Below, piece by piece: positions 12,292-26,300 of a stretch of 64,000 bases of DNA. Where the stretch lies: NCBI GenBank assembly GCA_036172665.1, contig JAYKNF010000018.1:124001-188000 (forward strand), given 5' to 3'. The stretch's first letter is position 1, and every line of letters begins with the position of its first letter. A program made the translations under genes and the position numbers. The notes beneath the pieces are model-generated. The model saw only the letters and a list, made by a program, of their open reading frames with translations, had not been told where the DNA came from and did not search any database. This DNA comes from Prosopocoilus inquinatus (lineage: Eukaryota > Arthropoda > Insecta > Coleoptera > Lucanidae).

Positions 12292-15200
12292 CACAGAAAC
12301 AACGCTAATACGTGTTGCTTCGTTCAAAACTATTTCCAGCTTCTACTGCGTCCGAAATCTTTGTGTCTCTCATCAGAGTTACTGGAGTCCATCCAAACGT
12401 CAAATAACATGATAGATGAGTAAGGATCGATTAGATACATCACAGGAACAACGCTAATAGGTGTTGTTTCGTTTAAAACTATTTCCAGCTTCTGCTGCGT
12501 CCGAAAACGTCGTATCTCACATCAGAGCTACTGGAGTCCATCGATACGCCAAATAACATGATATATGAGTAAGGATCGATTAGATGCAGCACAGGAATAA
12601 CGCTAATACGTGTTGTTTCGTTTAAAACTATTTCCAGCTCCTGCTGCGTCCAAAAACTTTGTATCTCACATCAGAGTTACTGGAGTCCATCCAAACGCCA
12701 AATAACATGATAGATGAATAAGGATCGATTAGATACATCACAGGAACAACGCTAATGCGTGTTGTTTCGTTTAAAACTATTTCCAGCTTCTGCTGCGTGC
12801 GAAAATTTCGTATCTCACATTAGAGTTACTGGAGTCCATCGAAACGTCAAATAACATAGTAGCTAAGTAAGGATCGATTAGATACATCACAGGAACAACG
12901 CTAATGCGTGTTGTTTCGTTTAAAACTATTTCCAGCTCCTGCTGCGTCCAAAAACTTTGTATCTCACATCAGACTTACTGGAGTCCATCCAAACGTCAAA
13001 TAACATGTTAGATAAGTAAGGATCGTTTAGATACATCACAGGAACAACGCTAATACGTGTTATTTCATTTAAAACTATTTCCAGCTTCTGCTGCGTCCGA
13101 GAACTTCGTATCTCACATCAAAGTTACTGGAGTCCATCGAAACGCCAAATAACATGATATATGAGTAAGGATCGATGAGATACATCAAAGGAACAACGCT
13201 AATGCGTGTTGTTTCGTTTAAAACTATTTCCAGCTTCTGCTGCTTCCGAAAATTTCGTATCTCACATTAGAGTTACTGGAGTCCATCGAAACGTCAAATA
13301 ACATAGTAGCTAAGTAAGGATCGATTAGATACATTACAGGAACAACGCTAATGCGTGTTGTTTCGTTTAAAACTATTTCCAGCTCCTGCTGCGTCCAAAA
13401 ACTTTGTATCTCACATCAGACTTACTGGAGTCCATCCAAACGTCAAGTAACATGTTAGATAAGTAAAGATCGTTTAGATACATCACAGGAACAACGCTAA
13501 TACGTGTTGTTTCATTTAAAACTATTTCCAGCTTCAGCTGCGTCCGAGAACTTCGTAACTCACATCAAAGTTACTGGAGTCCATCGAAACGCCAAATAAC
13601 ATGATAGATGAGTAAGGATCGATTAGATACATCACAGGAACAACGCTAATGCGTGTTGTTTCGTTTAAAACTATTTCCAGGTTCTGCTGCGTCCGAGAAC
13701 TTCGTATCTCACGTCAGGGTTACTGGAGTCAATCCAAACGTCAAATAACATGATAGATAAGTAAGGATCGATTAGATACATCACAGGAACAACGCTAATG
13801 CATGTTGTTTCGTTTAAAACTATTTCCAGCTCCTGCTGCGTCCAAAAACTTTGTATCTCACATCAGACTTACTGGAGTCCATCCAAACGTCAAATAACAT
13901 GTTAGATAAGTAAGGATCGTTTAGATACATCACAGGAACAACGCTAATACGTGTTGTTTCATTTAAAACTATTTCCAGCTTCAGCTGCGTCCGAGAACTT
14001 CGTATCTCACATCAAAGTTACTGGAGTCCATCGAAACGCCAAATAACATGATAGATGAGTAAGGATCGATTAGATACATCACAGGATAACGCTAATGCGT
14101 GTTGTTTCGTTTAAAACTATTGCCAGCTTCTGCTGCGTCCGAAAATTTCGTATCTCACATTAGAGTTACTGGAGTCCATCGAAACTTCAAATAACATAGT
14201 AGCTAAGTAAGGATCGATTAGATACATCACAGGAACAACGCTAATGCGTGTTGTTTCGTTTAAAACTATTTCCAGCTCCTGCTGCGTCCAAAAACTTTGT
14301 ATCTCACATCAGACTTACTGGAGTCCATCCAAACGTCAAATAACATGCTAGATAAGTAAGGATCGTTTAGATACATCACAGGAACAACGCTAATACGTGT
14401 TGTTTCGTTTAAAACTATTTCCAGCTTCAGCTGCGTCCGAGAACTTCGTATCTCACATTAAAGTTACTGGAGTCCATCGAAACGCCAAATAACATGATAT
14501 ATGAGTCAGGATCGATTAGATACATCACAGGAACAACGCTAATGCGTGTTGTTTCGTTTAAAACTATTTCCAGCTTCTGCTGCGTCCGAAAATTTCGTAT
14601 CTCACATTAGAGTTACTGGAGTCCATCGAAACGTCAAATAACATAGTAGCTAAGTAAGGATCGATTAGATACATCACAGGAACAACGCTAATGCGTGTTG
14701 TTTCGTTTAAAACTATTTCCAGCTAATGCTGCGTCCAAAAACTTTGTATCTCACATCAGACTTACTGGAGTCCATCCAAACGTCAAGTAACATGTTAGAT
14801 AAGTAAGGATCGTTTAGATACATCACAGGAACAACGCTAATACGTGTTGTTTCATTTAAAACTATTTCCAGCTTCAGCTGCGTCCGAGAACTTCGTATCT
14901 CACATCAAAGTTACTGGAGTCCATCGAAACGTCAAATAACATAGTAGCTAAGTAAGGATCGATTAGATACATCACAGGAACAGCGCTAATACGTGTTGTT
15001 TAGTTCAAAACTATTTCCAGCTTCTGCTGCGTCCAAAAACTTTGTATCTCACATCAGAGTTACTGGAGTCCATCCAAACGTCAAATAACATGATAGATGA
15101 GTAAGGATCGATTAGATACATCACAGGAACAACGCTAATATGTGTTGTTTCGTTTAAAACTCTTTCCAGCTTCTGCTGCGTCCGAGAACTTCGTATCTCA

Positions 15201-15390
15201 CGTCAGGGATACTGGAGTCCATCTAAACGTCAAATAACATGATAGATAAGTAAGGATCGATTAGATACATCACAGGAACAACGCTAATGCGTGTTGTTTC
15301 GTTTAAAACTATTTCCAGCTTCTGCTGCGTCCGAGAACTTCGTATCTCACGTCAGGGTTACTGGAGTCCATCCAAACGTCAAATAACATG
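12292..15390. repeat. Higher-order repeat A, copy 3 (38-monomer offset)
   Basis: This repeats 6631-9729 at a constant offset of 5661 bp (38 x 149 minus 1). Shared rare markers include 'cacagaaacaacgc' at its start, the one-base deletion 'caggataacg' at 14082, 'agcgctaatacg' at 14982 and 'aaactctttccagc' at about 15158. Private changes seen are 'aataggtg' near 12457, 'catcaaagg' near 13186, 'attgccagc' near 14118 and 'agctaatgctg' near 14721. It extends past the end of the copy 1/copy 2 match, so it derives from copy 2 and its right flank rather than from copy 1. Confidence 0.87.
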
Positions 15391-16319
15391 ATATATAAGT
15401 AAGGATCGATTAGATACATCACAGGAACAACGCTAATGCGTGTTGTTTTAAAACTATTTCCAGCTTCTGCTGCGTCCGAAAATTTCGTATCTCACATTAG
15501 AGTTACTGGAGTCCATCGAAACGTCAAATAACATGATAGATGAGTAAGGATCGATTAGATACATCACAGGAACAACGCTAATACGTGTTGTTTCGTTAAA
15601 AACTATTTCCAGCTTCTGCTGCGTCCGAAATCTTTGTGTCTCTCATCAGAGTTACTGGAGTCCATCCAAACGTCAAATAACATGATAGATGAGTAAGGAT
15701 CGATTAGATACAGCACAGGAACAACGCTAATGCGTGTTGTTTCGTTAAAAACTATTTCCAGCTTCTGCTGCGTCCGAAATCTTTGTGTCTCTCATCAGAG
15801 TTACTGGAGTCCATCCAAACGTCAAATAACATGATAGATGAGTAAGGATCGATTAGATACAGCACAGGAACAACGCTAATACGTGTTGTTTCGTTTAAAA
15901 CTATTTCCAGCTACTGCTGCGTCCGAGAACTTCGTATCTCACGTCAGGGTTACTGGAGTCCACCCAAACGTCAAATAACATGATAGATAAGTAAGGATCG
16001 AGGAGATACATCACAGGAACAACGCTAATGCGTGTTGTTTCGTTTAAAACTATTTCCAGCTACTGCTGCGTCCGAGAACTTCGTATCTCACGTCAGGGTT
16101 ACTGGAGTCCACCCAAACGTCAAATAACATGATAGATAAGTAAGGATCGAGGAGATACATCACAGGAACAACGCTAATGCGTGTTGTTTCGTTTAAAACT
16201 ATTTAAAGCTTCTGCTGCGTCCGAAAATTTCGTATCTCACATTAGAGTTACTGGAGTCCATCGAAACGTCAAATAACATGATAGATGAGTAAGGATCGAT
16301 TAGATACATCACAGGAACA
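15391..16319. repeat. Locally rearranged stretch with duplicated single monomers
   Basis: The monomer at about 15421 has lost four bases ('gttgttttaaaac' instead of the usual form with 'cgtt' inside), at about 15445. The 'cgttaaaaac' subtype occurs twice in a row (15594 and 15743). The 'agctactgctgcg' subtype with 'tccacccaaacg' and 'gatcgaggagatac' also occurs twice in a row (15911 and 16060), while a single copy sits at 10850. Each pair is exactly 149 bp apart, showing gain of one monomer at a time. Confidence 0.82.
15441..15452. other. 4-bp deletion in one monomer
   Basis: The usual 'gtttcgtttaaaac' is reduced to 'gttttaaaac' here, making a 145-bp monomer. The 'ttt' on both sides makes slippage a simple explanation. 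I saw no second copy of it. Confidence 0.88.
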
Positions 16320-19204
16320 ACGCTAATACGTGTTGTTTCGTTTAAAACTATTTCCAGCTTCTGCTGCGTCCGAAAACGTCGTATCTCACATCAGAGCTAC
16401 TGAAGTCCATCGAAACGCCAAATAACATGATATATGAGTAAGGATCGATTAGATACAGCACAGGAACAACGCTAATACGTGTTGTTTCGTTTAAAACTAT
16501 TTCCAGCTCCTGCTGCGTCCAAAGACTTTGTATCTCACATCAGACTTACTGGAGTCCATCCAAACGTCAAATAACATGATAGATAAGTAAGGATCGATTA
16601 GATACATCACAGTAACAACGCTAATGCGTGTTGTTTCGTTTAAAACTATTTCCAGCTTCTGCTGCGTCCGAGAACTTCGTATCTCACGTCAGGGTTACTG
16701 GAGTCCATCCAAACGTCAAATAACATGATAGATAAGTAAGGATCGATTAGATACATCACAGGAACAACGCTAATGCGTGTTGTTTCGTTTAAAACTATTT
16801 CCAGCTTCTGCTGCGTCCGAAAATTTCGTATCTCACATTAGAGTTACTGGAATCCATCGAAACGTCAAATAACATGATAGATGAGTAAGGATCGATTAGA
16901 TACATCACAGGAACAACGCTAATACGTGTTGTTTCGTTTAAAACTATTTCCAGCTTCTGCTGCGTCCGAAAACGTCGTATCTCACATCAGAGCTACTGGA
17001 GTCCATCGAAACGCCAAATAACATGATATATGAGTAAGGATCGATTAGATACATCACAGGAACATCGCTAGTGCGTGTTGTTTCGTTTAAAACTATTTCC
17101 AGCTTCTGCTGCGTCAGAAAATTTCGTATCTCACATTAGAGTTACTGGAGTCCATCGAAACGTCAAATAACATAGTAGCTAAGTAAGGATCGATTAGATA
17201 CATCACAGGAACAACGCTAATACGTGTTGTTTCGTTCAAAACTATTTCCAGTTTCTGCTGCGTCCAAAAACGTTGTATCTCACATCAGAGTTACTGGAGT
17301 CCATCCAAACGTCAAATAACATGATAGATGAGCAAGGATCGATTAGATACATCACAGGAACAACGCTAATACGTGTTGTTTCGTTTAAAACTATTTCCAG
17401 CTTCTGCTGCGTCCGAGAACTTCGTATCTCACGTCAGGGTTACTGGAGTCCATCCAAACGTCAAATAATATGATAGATAAGTAAGGATCGATTAGATACA
17501 TCACATGAACAACGCTAATGCGTGTTGTTTCGTTTAAAACTATTTCCAGCTTCTGCTGCGTCCGAGAACTTCGTATCTCACGTCAGGGTTACTGGAGTCC
17601 ATCCAAACGTCAAATAACATGATAGATAAGTAAGGATCGATTAGATACATCACAGGAACAACGCTAATGCGTGTTGTTTCGTTTAAAACTATTTCCAGCT
17701 TCTGCTGCGTCCGAAAATTTCGTATCTCACATTAGAGTTACTGGAGTCCATCGAAACGTCAAATAACATGATAGATGAGTAAGGATCGATTAGATACATC
17801 ACAGGAACAACGCTAATACGTGTTGTTTCGTTCAAAACTATTTCCAGCTTCTGCTGCGTCCGAAATCTTTGTGTCTCTCATCAGAGTTACTGGAGTCCAT
17901 CCAAACGTCAAATAACATGGTAGATGAGTAAGGATCGATTAGATACATCACAGGAACAACGCTAATGCGTGTTGTTTCGTTTAAAACTATTTCCAGCTTC
18001 TGCTGCGTCCGAGAACTTCGTATCTCACGTCAGGGTTACTGGAGTCCATCCAAACGTCAAATAACATGATAGATAAGTAAGGATCGATTAGATACATCAC
18101 AGGAACAACGCTAATACGTGTTGTTTCGTTCAAAACTATTTCCAGTTTCTGCTGCGTCCAAAAACTTTGTATCTCACATCAGAGTTACTGGAGTCCATCC
18201 AAACGTCAAATAACATGATAGATGAGTAAGGATCGATTAGATACATCACAGGAACAACGCTAATACGTGTTGTTTCGTTTAAAACTATTTCCACCTTCTG
18301 CTGCGTCCGAGACCTTCGTATCTCACGTCAGGGTTACTGGAGTCCATCCAAACGTCAAATAATATGATAGATAAGTAAGTATCGATTAGATACATCACAT
18401 GAACAACGCTAATGCGTGTTGTTTCGTTTAAAACTATTTCCAGCTTCTGCTGCGTCCGAGAACTTCGTATCTCACGTCAGGGTTACTGGAGTCCATCCAA
18501 ACGTCAAATAACATGATAGATAAGTAAGGATCGATTAGATACATCACAGGAACAACGCTAATGGGTGTTGTTCCGTTTAAAACTATTTCCAGCTTCTGCT
18601 GCGTCCGAAAATTTCGTATCTCACATTAGAGTTACTGGAGTCCATCGAAACGTCAAATAACATGATAGATGAGTAAGGATCGATTAGATGCATCACAGGA
18701 ACAACGCTAATACGTGTTGTTTCGTTCAAAACTATTTCCAGCTTCTGCTGCGTCCGAAATCTTTGTGTCTCTCATCAGAGTTACTGGAGTCCATCCAAAC
18801 CTCAAATAACATGATAGATGAGTAAGGATCGATTAGATACCTCACAGGAACAACGCTAATACGCGTTGTTTCGTTTAAAACTATTTCCAGCTTCTGCTGC
18901 GTCCGAAAACTTCGTATCTCACATCAGAGCTACTGGAGTCCATCGAAACGCCAAATAACATGATATATGAGTAAGGATCGATTAGATACAGCACAGGAAC
19001 AACGCTAATACGTGTTGTTTCGTTTAAAACTATTTCCAGCTCCTGCTGCGTCCGAAAATTTCGTATCTCACATTAGAGTTACTGGAGTCCATCGAAACGT
19101 CAAATAACATGATAGATGAGTAAGGATCGATTAGATACATCACAGGAACAACGCTAATACGTGATGTTTCGTTCAAAACTATTTCCAGCTTCTGCTGCGT
19201 CCGA
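16320..19204. repeat. Copy of the A-repeat junction (matches about 3.7-6.5 kb)
   Basis: The order of monomers follows about 3663-6545 at an offset of 12657 bp (85 monomers minus 8 bases, the sum of known small deletions), so it spans the end of one A unit and the beginning of the next. Markers are 'gtccaaagact' at about 16518, 'aataatatgatag' at about 17464 and 18357, and the 'ccaccttctg' monomer at about 18290. The second base of the stop-forming 'gagtaagg' phrase is changed in 'gagcaagg' near 17330. The match ends at about 19204. Confidence 0.85.
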
Positions 19205-20919
19205 AATCTTTGTGTCTCTCATCAGAGTTACTGGAGTCCATCCAAACGTCAAATAACATGATAGATGAGTAAGGATCGGTTAGATACATCACAGGAACAA
19301 CGCTAATACGTGTTGTTTCGTTTAAAACTATTTCCAGCTTCTGCTGCGTCCGAAAACGTCGTATCTCACATCAGAGTTACTGGAGTCCATCGAAACGTCA
19401 AATAACATGATAGATAAGTATGGGTCGATTAGATACAGCACAGGAACAACGCTAATACGTGTTGTTTCGTTCAAAACTATTTCCAGCTTCTGCTGCGTCC
19501 GATAACTTTGTATCTCACATCAGGGTTACTGGAGTCCGTCCAAACGTCAAATAACATGATAGATGAGTAAGGATCGATTAGATACAGCACAGGAACAACG
19601 CTAATACGTGTTGTTTCGTTTAAAACTATTTCCAGCTCCTGCTGCCTCCAAAAACTTTGTATCTCACATCAGACTTACTGGAGTCCATCCAAACGTCAAA
19701 TAACATGTTAGTTAAGTAAGGATCGTTTAAATACATCACAGGAACAACGCTAATACGTGTTGTTTCATTTAAAACTATTTCCAGCTTCAGCTGCGTCCGA
19801 GAACTTCGTATCTCACATCAAAGTTACTGGAGTCCATCGAAACGCCAAATAACATGATAGATGAGTAAGGATCGATTAGATACATCACAGGAACAACGCT
19901 AATGCGTGTTGTTTCGTTTAAAACTATTTCCAGCTTCTGCTGCGTCCGAAAACGTCGTATCTCACATCAGAGCTACTGGAGTCCATCGAAACGCCAAATA
20001 ACATGATATATGAGTAAGGATCGATTAGATACAGCACAGGAACAACGCTAATACGTGTTGTTTCGTTTAAAACTATTTCCAGCTCCTGCTGCGTCCAAAG
20101 ACTTTGTATCTCACATCAGACTTACTGGAGTCCATCCAAACGTCAAATAACATGATAGATAAGTAAGGATCGATTAGATACATCACAGTAACAACGCTAA
20201 TGCGTGTTGTTTCGTTTAAAACTATTTCTAGCTTCAGCTGCGTCCGAGAACTTCGTATCTCACATCAAAGTTACTGGAGTTCATCGAAACGCCAAATAAC
20301 ATGATAGATGAGTAAGGATCGATTAGATACATCACAGGAACAACGCTAATACGTGTTGTTTCGTTCAAAACTATTTCCAGCTTCTGCTGCGTTCAAAAAC
20401 TTTGTATCTCACATCAGAGTTACTGGAGTCCATCCAAAAGTCAAATAACATGATAGATGAGTAAGGATCGATTAGATACATCACAGGAACAACGCTAATA
20501 CGTGTTGTTTCGTTTAAAACTATTTCCAGCTTCTGCTGCGTCCTAGAACTTCGTATCTCACGTCAGGGTTACTGGAGTCCATCCAAACGTCAAATAACAT
20601 GATAGATAAGTAAGGATCGATTAGATACATCACAGGAACAACGCTAATGCGTGTTGTTTCGTTTAAAACTATTTCCAGCTTCTGCTGCGTCCGAAAATTT
20701 CGTATCTCACATTAGAGTTACTGGAATCCATCGAAACGACAAATAACATGATAGATGAGTAAGGATCGATTAGATACATCACAGGAACAACGCTAATACG
20801 TGTTGTTTCGTTTAAAACTATTTCCAGCTTCTGCTGCGTCCGAAAACGTCGTATCTCACATCAGAGCTACTGGAGTCCATCGATACGCCAAATAACATCA
20901 TATATGAGTGAGGATCGAT
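18536..20919. repeat. 16-monomer higher-order repeat, unit 1
   Basis: The block is repeated directly downstream at a spacing of exactly 2384 bp (16 x 149). Two independent markers agree: 'gatgcatcac' at 18687 and 21071, and 'agtatgggtcgatt' with 'tgggtc' at 19421 and 21805. Other shared rarities are 'gtccgtccaaacg' and 'gcgttcaaaaac' with 'ccaaaagtc'. The left limit overlaps the end of the preceding A-type copy. Confidence 0.87.
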
Positions 20920-23333
20920 TAGATACATCACAGGAACAACGCTAATGCGTGTTGTTTCGTTTAAAACTATTTCCAGCTTCTGCTGCGTCCGAAAATTTCG
21001 TATCTCACATTAGAGTTACTGGAGTCCATCGAAACGTCAAATAACATGATAGATGAGTAAGGATCGATTAGATGCATCACAGGAACAACGTTAATACGTG
21101 TCGTTTCGTTGAAAACTATTTCCAGCTTCTGCTGCGTCCGAAATCTTTGTGTCTCTCATCAGAGTTACTGGAGTCCATCCAAACGTCAAATAACATGATA
21201 GATGAGTAAGGATCGATTAGATACCTCACAGGAACAACGCTAATACGCGTTGTTTCGTTTAAAACTATTTCCAGCTTCTGCTGCGTCCGAAAACTTCGTA
21301 TCTCACATCAGAGCTACTGGAGTCCATCGAAACGCCAAATAACATGATATATGAGTAAGGATCGATTAGATACAGCACAGGAACAACGCTAATACGTGTT
21401 GTTTCGTTTAAAACTATTTCCAGCTCCTGCTGCGTCCGAAAATTTCGTATCTCACATTAGAGTTACTGGAGTCCATCGAAACGTCAAATAACATGATAGA
21501 TGAGTAAGGATCGATTAGATACATCACAGGAACAACGCTAATACGTGATGTTTCGTTCAAAACTATTTCCAGCTTCTGCTGCGTCCGAAATCTTTGTGTC
21601 TCTCATCAGAGTTACTGGAGTCCATCCAAACGTCAAATAACATGATAGATGAGTAAGGATCGGTTAGATACATCACAGGAACAACGCTAATACGTGTTGT
21701 TTCGTTTAAAACTATTTCCAGCTTCTGCTGCGTCCGAAAACGTCGTATCTCACATCAGAGTTACTGGAGTCCATCGAAACGTCAAATAACATGATAGATA
21801 AGTATGGGTCGATTAGATACAGCACAGGAACAACGCTAATACGTGTTGTTTCGTTCAAAACTATTTCCAGCTTCTGCTGCGTCCGATAACTTTGTATCTC
21901 ACATCAGGGTTACTGGAGTCCGTCCAAACGTCAAATAACATGATAGATGAGTAAGGACCGATTAGATACAGCACAGGAACAACGCTAATACGTGTTGTTT
22001 CGTTTAAAACTATTTCCAGCTCCTGCTGCGTCCAAAAACTTTGTATCTCACATCAGACTTACTGGAGTCCATCCAAACGTCAAATAACATGTTAGTTAAG
22101 TGAGGATCGTTTAAATACATCACAGGAACAACGCTAATACGTGTTGTTTCATTTAAAACTATTTCCAGCTTCAGCTGCGTCCGAGAACTTCGTATCTCAC
22201 ATCAAAGTTACTGGAGTCCATCGAAACGCCAAATAACATGATAGATGAGTAAGGATCGATTAGATACATCACAGGAACAACGCTAATACGTGTTGTTTCG
22301 TTTCAAACTATTTCCAGCTTCTGCTGCGTCCGAAAACGTCGTATCTCACATCAGAGCTACTGGAGTCCATCGAAACGCCAAATAACATGATATATGAGTA
22401 AGGATCGATTAGATACAGCACCTGTGCTGTATCTAATCGATCCTTACTCTCCTGAACAACGCTAATACGTGTTGTTTCGTTTAAAACTATTTCCAGCTCC
22501 TGCTGCGTCCAAAGACTTTGTATCTCACATCAGACTTACTGGAGTCCATCCAAACGTCAAATAACATGATAGATAAGTAAGGATCGATTAGATACATCAC
22601 AGTAACAACGCTAATGCGTGTTGTTTCGTTTAAAACTATTTCTAGCTTCAGCTGCGTCCGAGAACTTCGTATCTCACATCAAAGTTACTGGAGTTCATCG
22701 AAACGCCAAATAACATGATAGATGAGTAAGGATCGATTAGATACATCACAGGAACAACGCTAATACGTGTTGTTTCGTTCAAAACTATTTCCAGCTTCTG
22801 CTGCGTTCAAAAACTTTGTATCTCACATCAGAGTTACTGGAGTCCATCCTAAAGTCAAATAACATGATAGATGAGTAAGGATCGATTAGATACATCACAG
22901 GAACAACGCTAATACGTGTTGTTTCGTTTAAAACTATTTCCAGCTTCTGCTGCGTCCTAGAACTTCGTATCTCACGTCAGGGTTACTGGAGTCCATCCAA
23001 ACGTCAAATAACATGATAGATAAGTAAGGATCGATTAGATACATCACAGGAACAACGCTAATGCGTGTTGTTTCGTTTAAAACTATTTCCAGCTTCTGCT
23101 GCGTCCTAAAATTTCGTATCTCACATTAGAGTTACTGGAATCCATCGAAACGACAAATAACATGATAGATGAGTAAGGATCGATTAGACACATCACAGGA
23201 ACAACGATAATACGTGTTGTTTCGTTTAAAACTATTTCCAGCTTCTGCTGCGTCCGAAAACGTCGTATCTCACATCAGAGCTACTGGAGTCCATCGAAAC
23301 GCCAAATAACATGATATATGAGTGAGGATCGAT
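20920..23333. repeat. 16-monomer higher-order repeat, unit 2 (with inverted insert)
   Basis: This is the second tandem copy of the 2384-bp unit, 30 bp longer because of the inverted insertion at 22421-22454. It differs from unit 1 at a few sites, such as 'catcctaaagtc' near 22846 and 'gattagacac' near 23184. Beyond about 23333 the order departs from unit 1. Confidence 0.86.
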
Positions 23334-26300
23334 TAGATACATCACAGGAACAACGCTAATGCGTGTTGTTTCGTTTAAAACTATTTCCAGCTTCTGCTGC
23401 GTCAGAAAATTTCGTATCTCACATTAGAGTTACTGGAGTCCATCGAAACGTCAAATAACATAGTAGCTAAGTAAGGATCGATTAGATACATCACAGGAAC
23501 AACGCTAATACGTGTTGTTTCGTTCAAAACTATTTCCAGTTTCTGCTGCGTCCAAAAACCTTGTATCTCACATCAGAGTTACTGGAGTCCATCCAAACGT
23601 CAAATAACATGATAGATGAGTAAGGATCGATTAGATACATCACAGGAACAACGCTAATACGTGTTGTTTCGTTTAAAACTATTTCCAGCTTCTGCTGCGT
23701 CCGAGAACTTCGTATCTCACGTCAGGGTTACTGGAGTCCATCCAAACGTCAAATAATATGATAGATAAGTAAGGATCTATTAGATACATCACATGAACAA
23801 CGCTAATGCGTGTTGTTTCGTTTAAAACTATTTCCAGCTTCTGCTGCGTCCGAGAACTTCGTATCTCACGTCAGGGTTACCGGAGTCCATCCAAACGTCA
23901 AATAACATGATAGATAAGTAAGGATCGATTAGATACATCACAGGAACAACGCTAATGCGTGTTGTTTCGTTTAAAACTATTTCCAGCTTCTGCTGCGTCC
24001 GAAAATTTCGTATCTCACATTAGAGTTACTGGAGTCCATCGAAACGTCAAATAACATGATAGATGAGTAAGGATCGATTAGATGCATCACAGGAACAACG
24101 CTAATACGTGTTTTTTCGTTCAAAACTATTTCCAGCTTCTGCTGCGTCCGAAAACGTCGTATCTCACATCAGAGCTACTGGAGTCCATCGAAACGCCAAA
24201 TAACATGATATATGAGTGAGGATCGATTAGATACATCACAGGAACAACGCTAATGCGTGTTGTTTCGTTTAAAACTATTTCCAGCTTCTGCTGCGTCAGA
24301 AAATTTCGTATCTCACATTAGAGTTACTGGAGTCCATCGAAACGTCAAATAACATGATAGATGAGTAAGGATCGATTAGATACATCACAGGAACAACGCT
24401 AATACGTGATGTTTCGTTCAAAACTATTTCCAGCTTCTGCTGCGTCCGAAATCATTGTGTCTCTCATCAGAGTTACTGGAGTCCATCCAAACGTCAAATA
24501 ACATGATAGATGAGTAAGGATCGGTTAGATACATCACAGGAACAACGCTAATACGTGTTGTTTCGTTTAAAACTATTTCCAGCTTCTGCTGCGTCCGAAA
24601 ACGTCGTATCTCACATCAGAGTTACTGGAGTCCATCGAAACGTCAAATAACATGATAGATAAGTATGGGTCGATTAGATACAGCACAGGAACAACGGTAA
24701 TACGTGTTGTTTCGTTCAAAACTATTTCCAGCTTCTGCTGCGTCCGATAACTTTGTATCTCACATCAGGGTTACTGGAGTCCGTCCAAACGTCAAATAAC
24801 ATGATAGATGAGTAAGGATCGATTAGATACAGCACAGGAACAACGCTAATACGTGTTGTTTCGTTTAAAACTATTTCCAGCTCCTGCTGCGTCCAAAAAC
24901 TTTGTATCTCACATCAGACTTACTGGAGTCCATCCAAACGTCAAATAACATGTTAGTTAAGTAAGGATCGTTTAAATACATCACAGGAACAACGCTAATA
25001 CGTGTTGTTTCATTTAAAACTATTTCCAGCTTCAGCTGCGTCCGAGAACTTCGTATCTCACATCAAAGTTACTGGAGTCCATCGAAACGCCAAATAACAT
25101 GATAGATGAGTAAGGATCGATTAGATACATCACAGGAACAACGCTAATGCGTGTTGTTTCGTTTAAAACTATTTCCAGCTTCTGCTGCGTCCGAAAACGT
25201 CGTATCTCACATCAGAGCTACTGGAGTCCATCGAAACGCCAAATAACATGATATATGAGTAAGGATCGATTAGATACAGCACAGGAACAACGCTAATACG
25301 TGTTGTTTCGTTTAAAACTATTTCCAGCTCCTGCTGCGTCCAAAGACTTTGTATCTCACATCAGACTTACTGGAGTCCATCCAAACGTCAAATAACATGA
25401 TAGATAAGTAAGGATCGATTAGATACATCACAGTAACAACGCTAATGCGTGTTGTTTCGTTTAAAACTATTTCTAGCTTCAGCTGCGTCCGAGAACTTCG
25501 TATCTCACATCAAAGTTACTGGAGTTCATCGAAACGCCAAATAACATGATAGATGAGTAAGGATCGATTAGATACATCACAGGAACAACGCTAATACGTG
25601 TTGTTTCGTTCAAAACTATTTCCAGCTTCTGCTGCGTTCAAAAATTTTGTATCTCACATCAGAGTTACTGGAGTCCATCCAAAAGTCAAATAACATGATA
25701 GATGAGTAAGGATCGATTAGATACATCACAGGAACAACGCTAATACGTGTTGTTTCGTTTAAAACTATTTCCAGCTTCTGCTGCGTCCTAGAACTTCGTA
25801 TCTCACGTCAGGGTTACTGGAGTCCATCCAAACGTCAAATAACATGATAGATAAGTAAGGATCGATTAGATACATCACAGGAACAACGCTAATGCGTGTT
25901 GTTTCGTTTAAAACTATTTCCAGCTTCTGCTGCGTCCGAAAATTTCGTATCTCACATTAGAGTTACTGGAATCCATCGAAACGACAAATAACATGATAGA
26001 TGAGTAAGGATCGATTAGATACATCACAGGAACAACGCTAATACGTGTTGTTTCGTTTAAAACTATTTCCAGCTTCTGCTGCGTCCGAAAACGTCGTATC
26101 TCACATCAGAGCTACTGGAGTCCATCGAAACGCCAAATAACATGATATATGAGTGAGGATCGATTAGATACATCACAGGAACAACGCTAATGCGTGTTGT
26201 TTCGTTTGAAACTATTTCCAGCTTCTGCTGCGTCAGAAAATTTCGTATCTCACATTAGAGTTACTGGAGTCCATCGAAACGTCAAATAACATAGTAGCTA

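Noticed and set aside
17273..17473. 66-codon open frame, plus strand
   Set aside because: Satellite translated by chance. It exists because the usual 'gagtaagg' stop is 'gagcaagg' here. No start signal, and no similarity to any protein I know.
22396..22449. Rho-independent terminator or RNA-gene hairpin
   Set aside because: The stem is an inverted piece of satellite, is AT-rich, has a 2-nt loop and is not followed by a T run; no transcription unit lies nearby.
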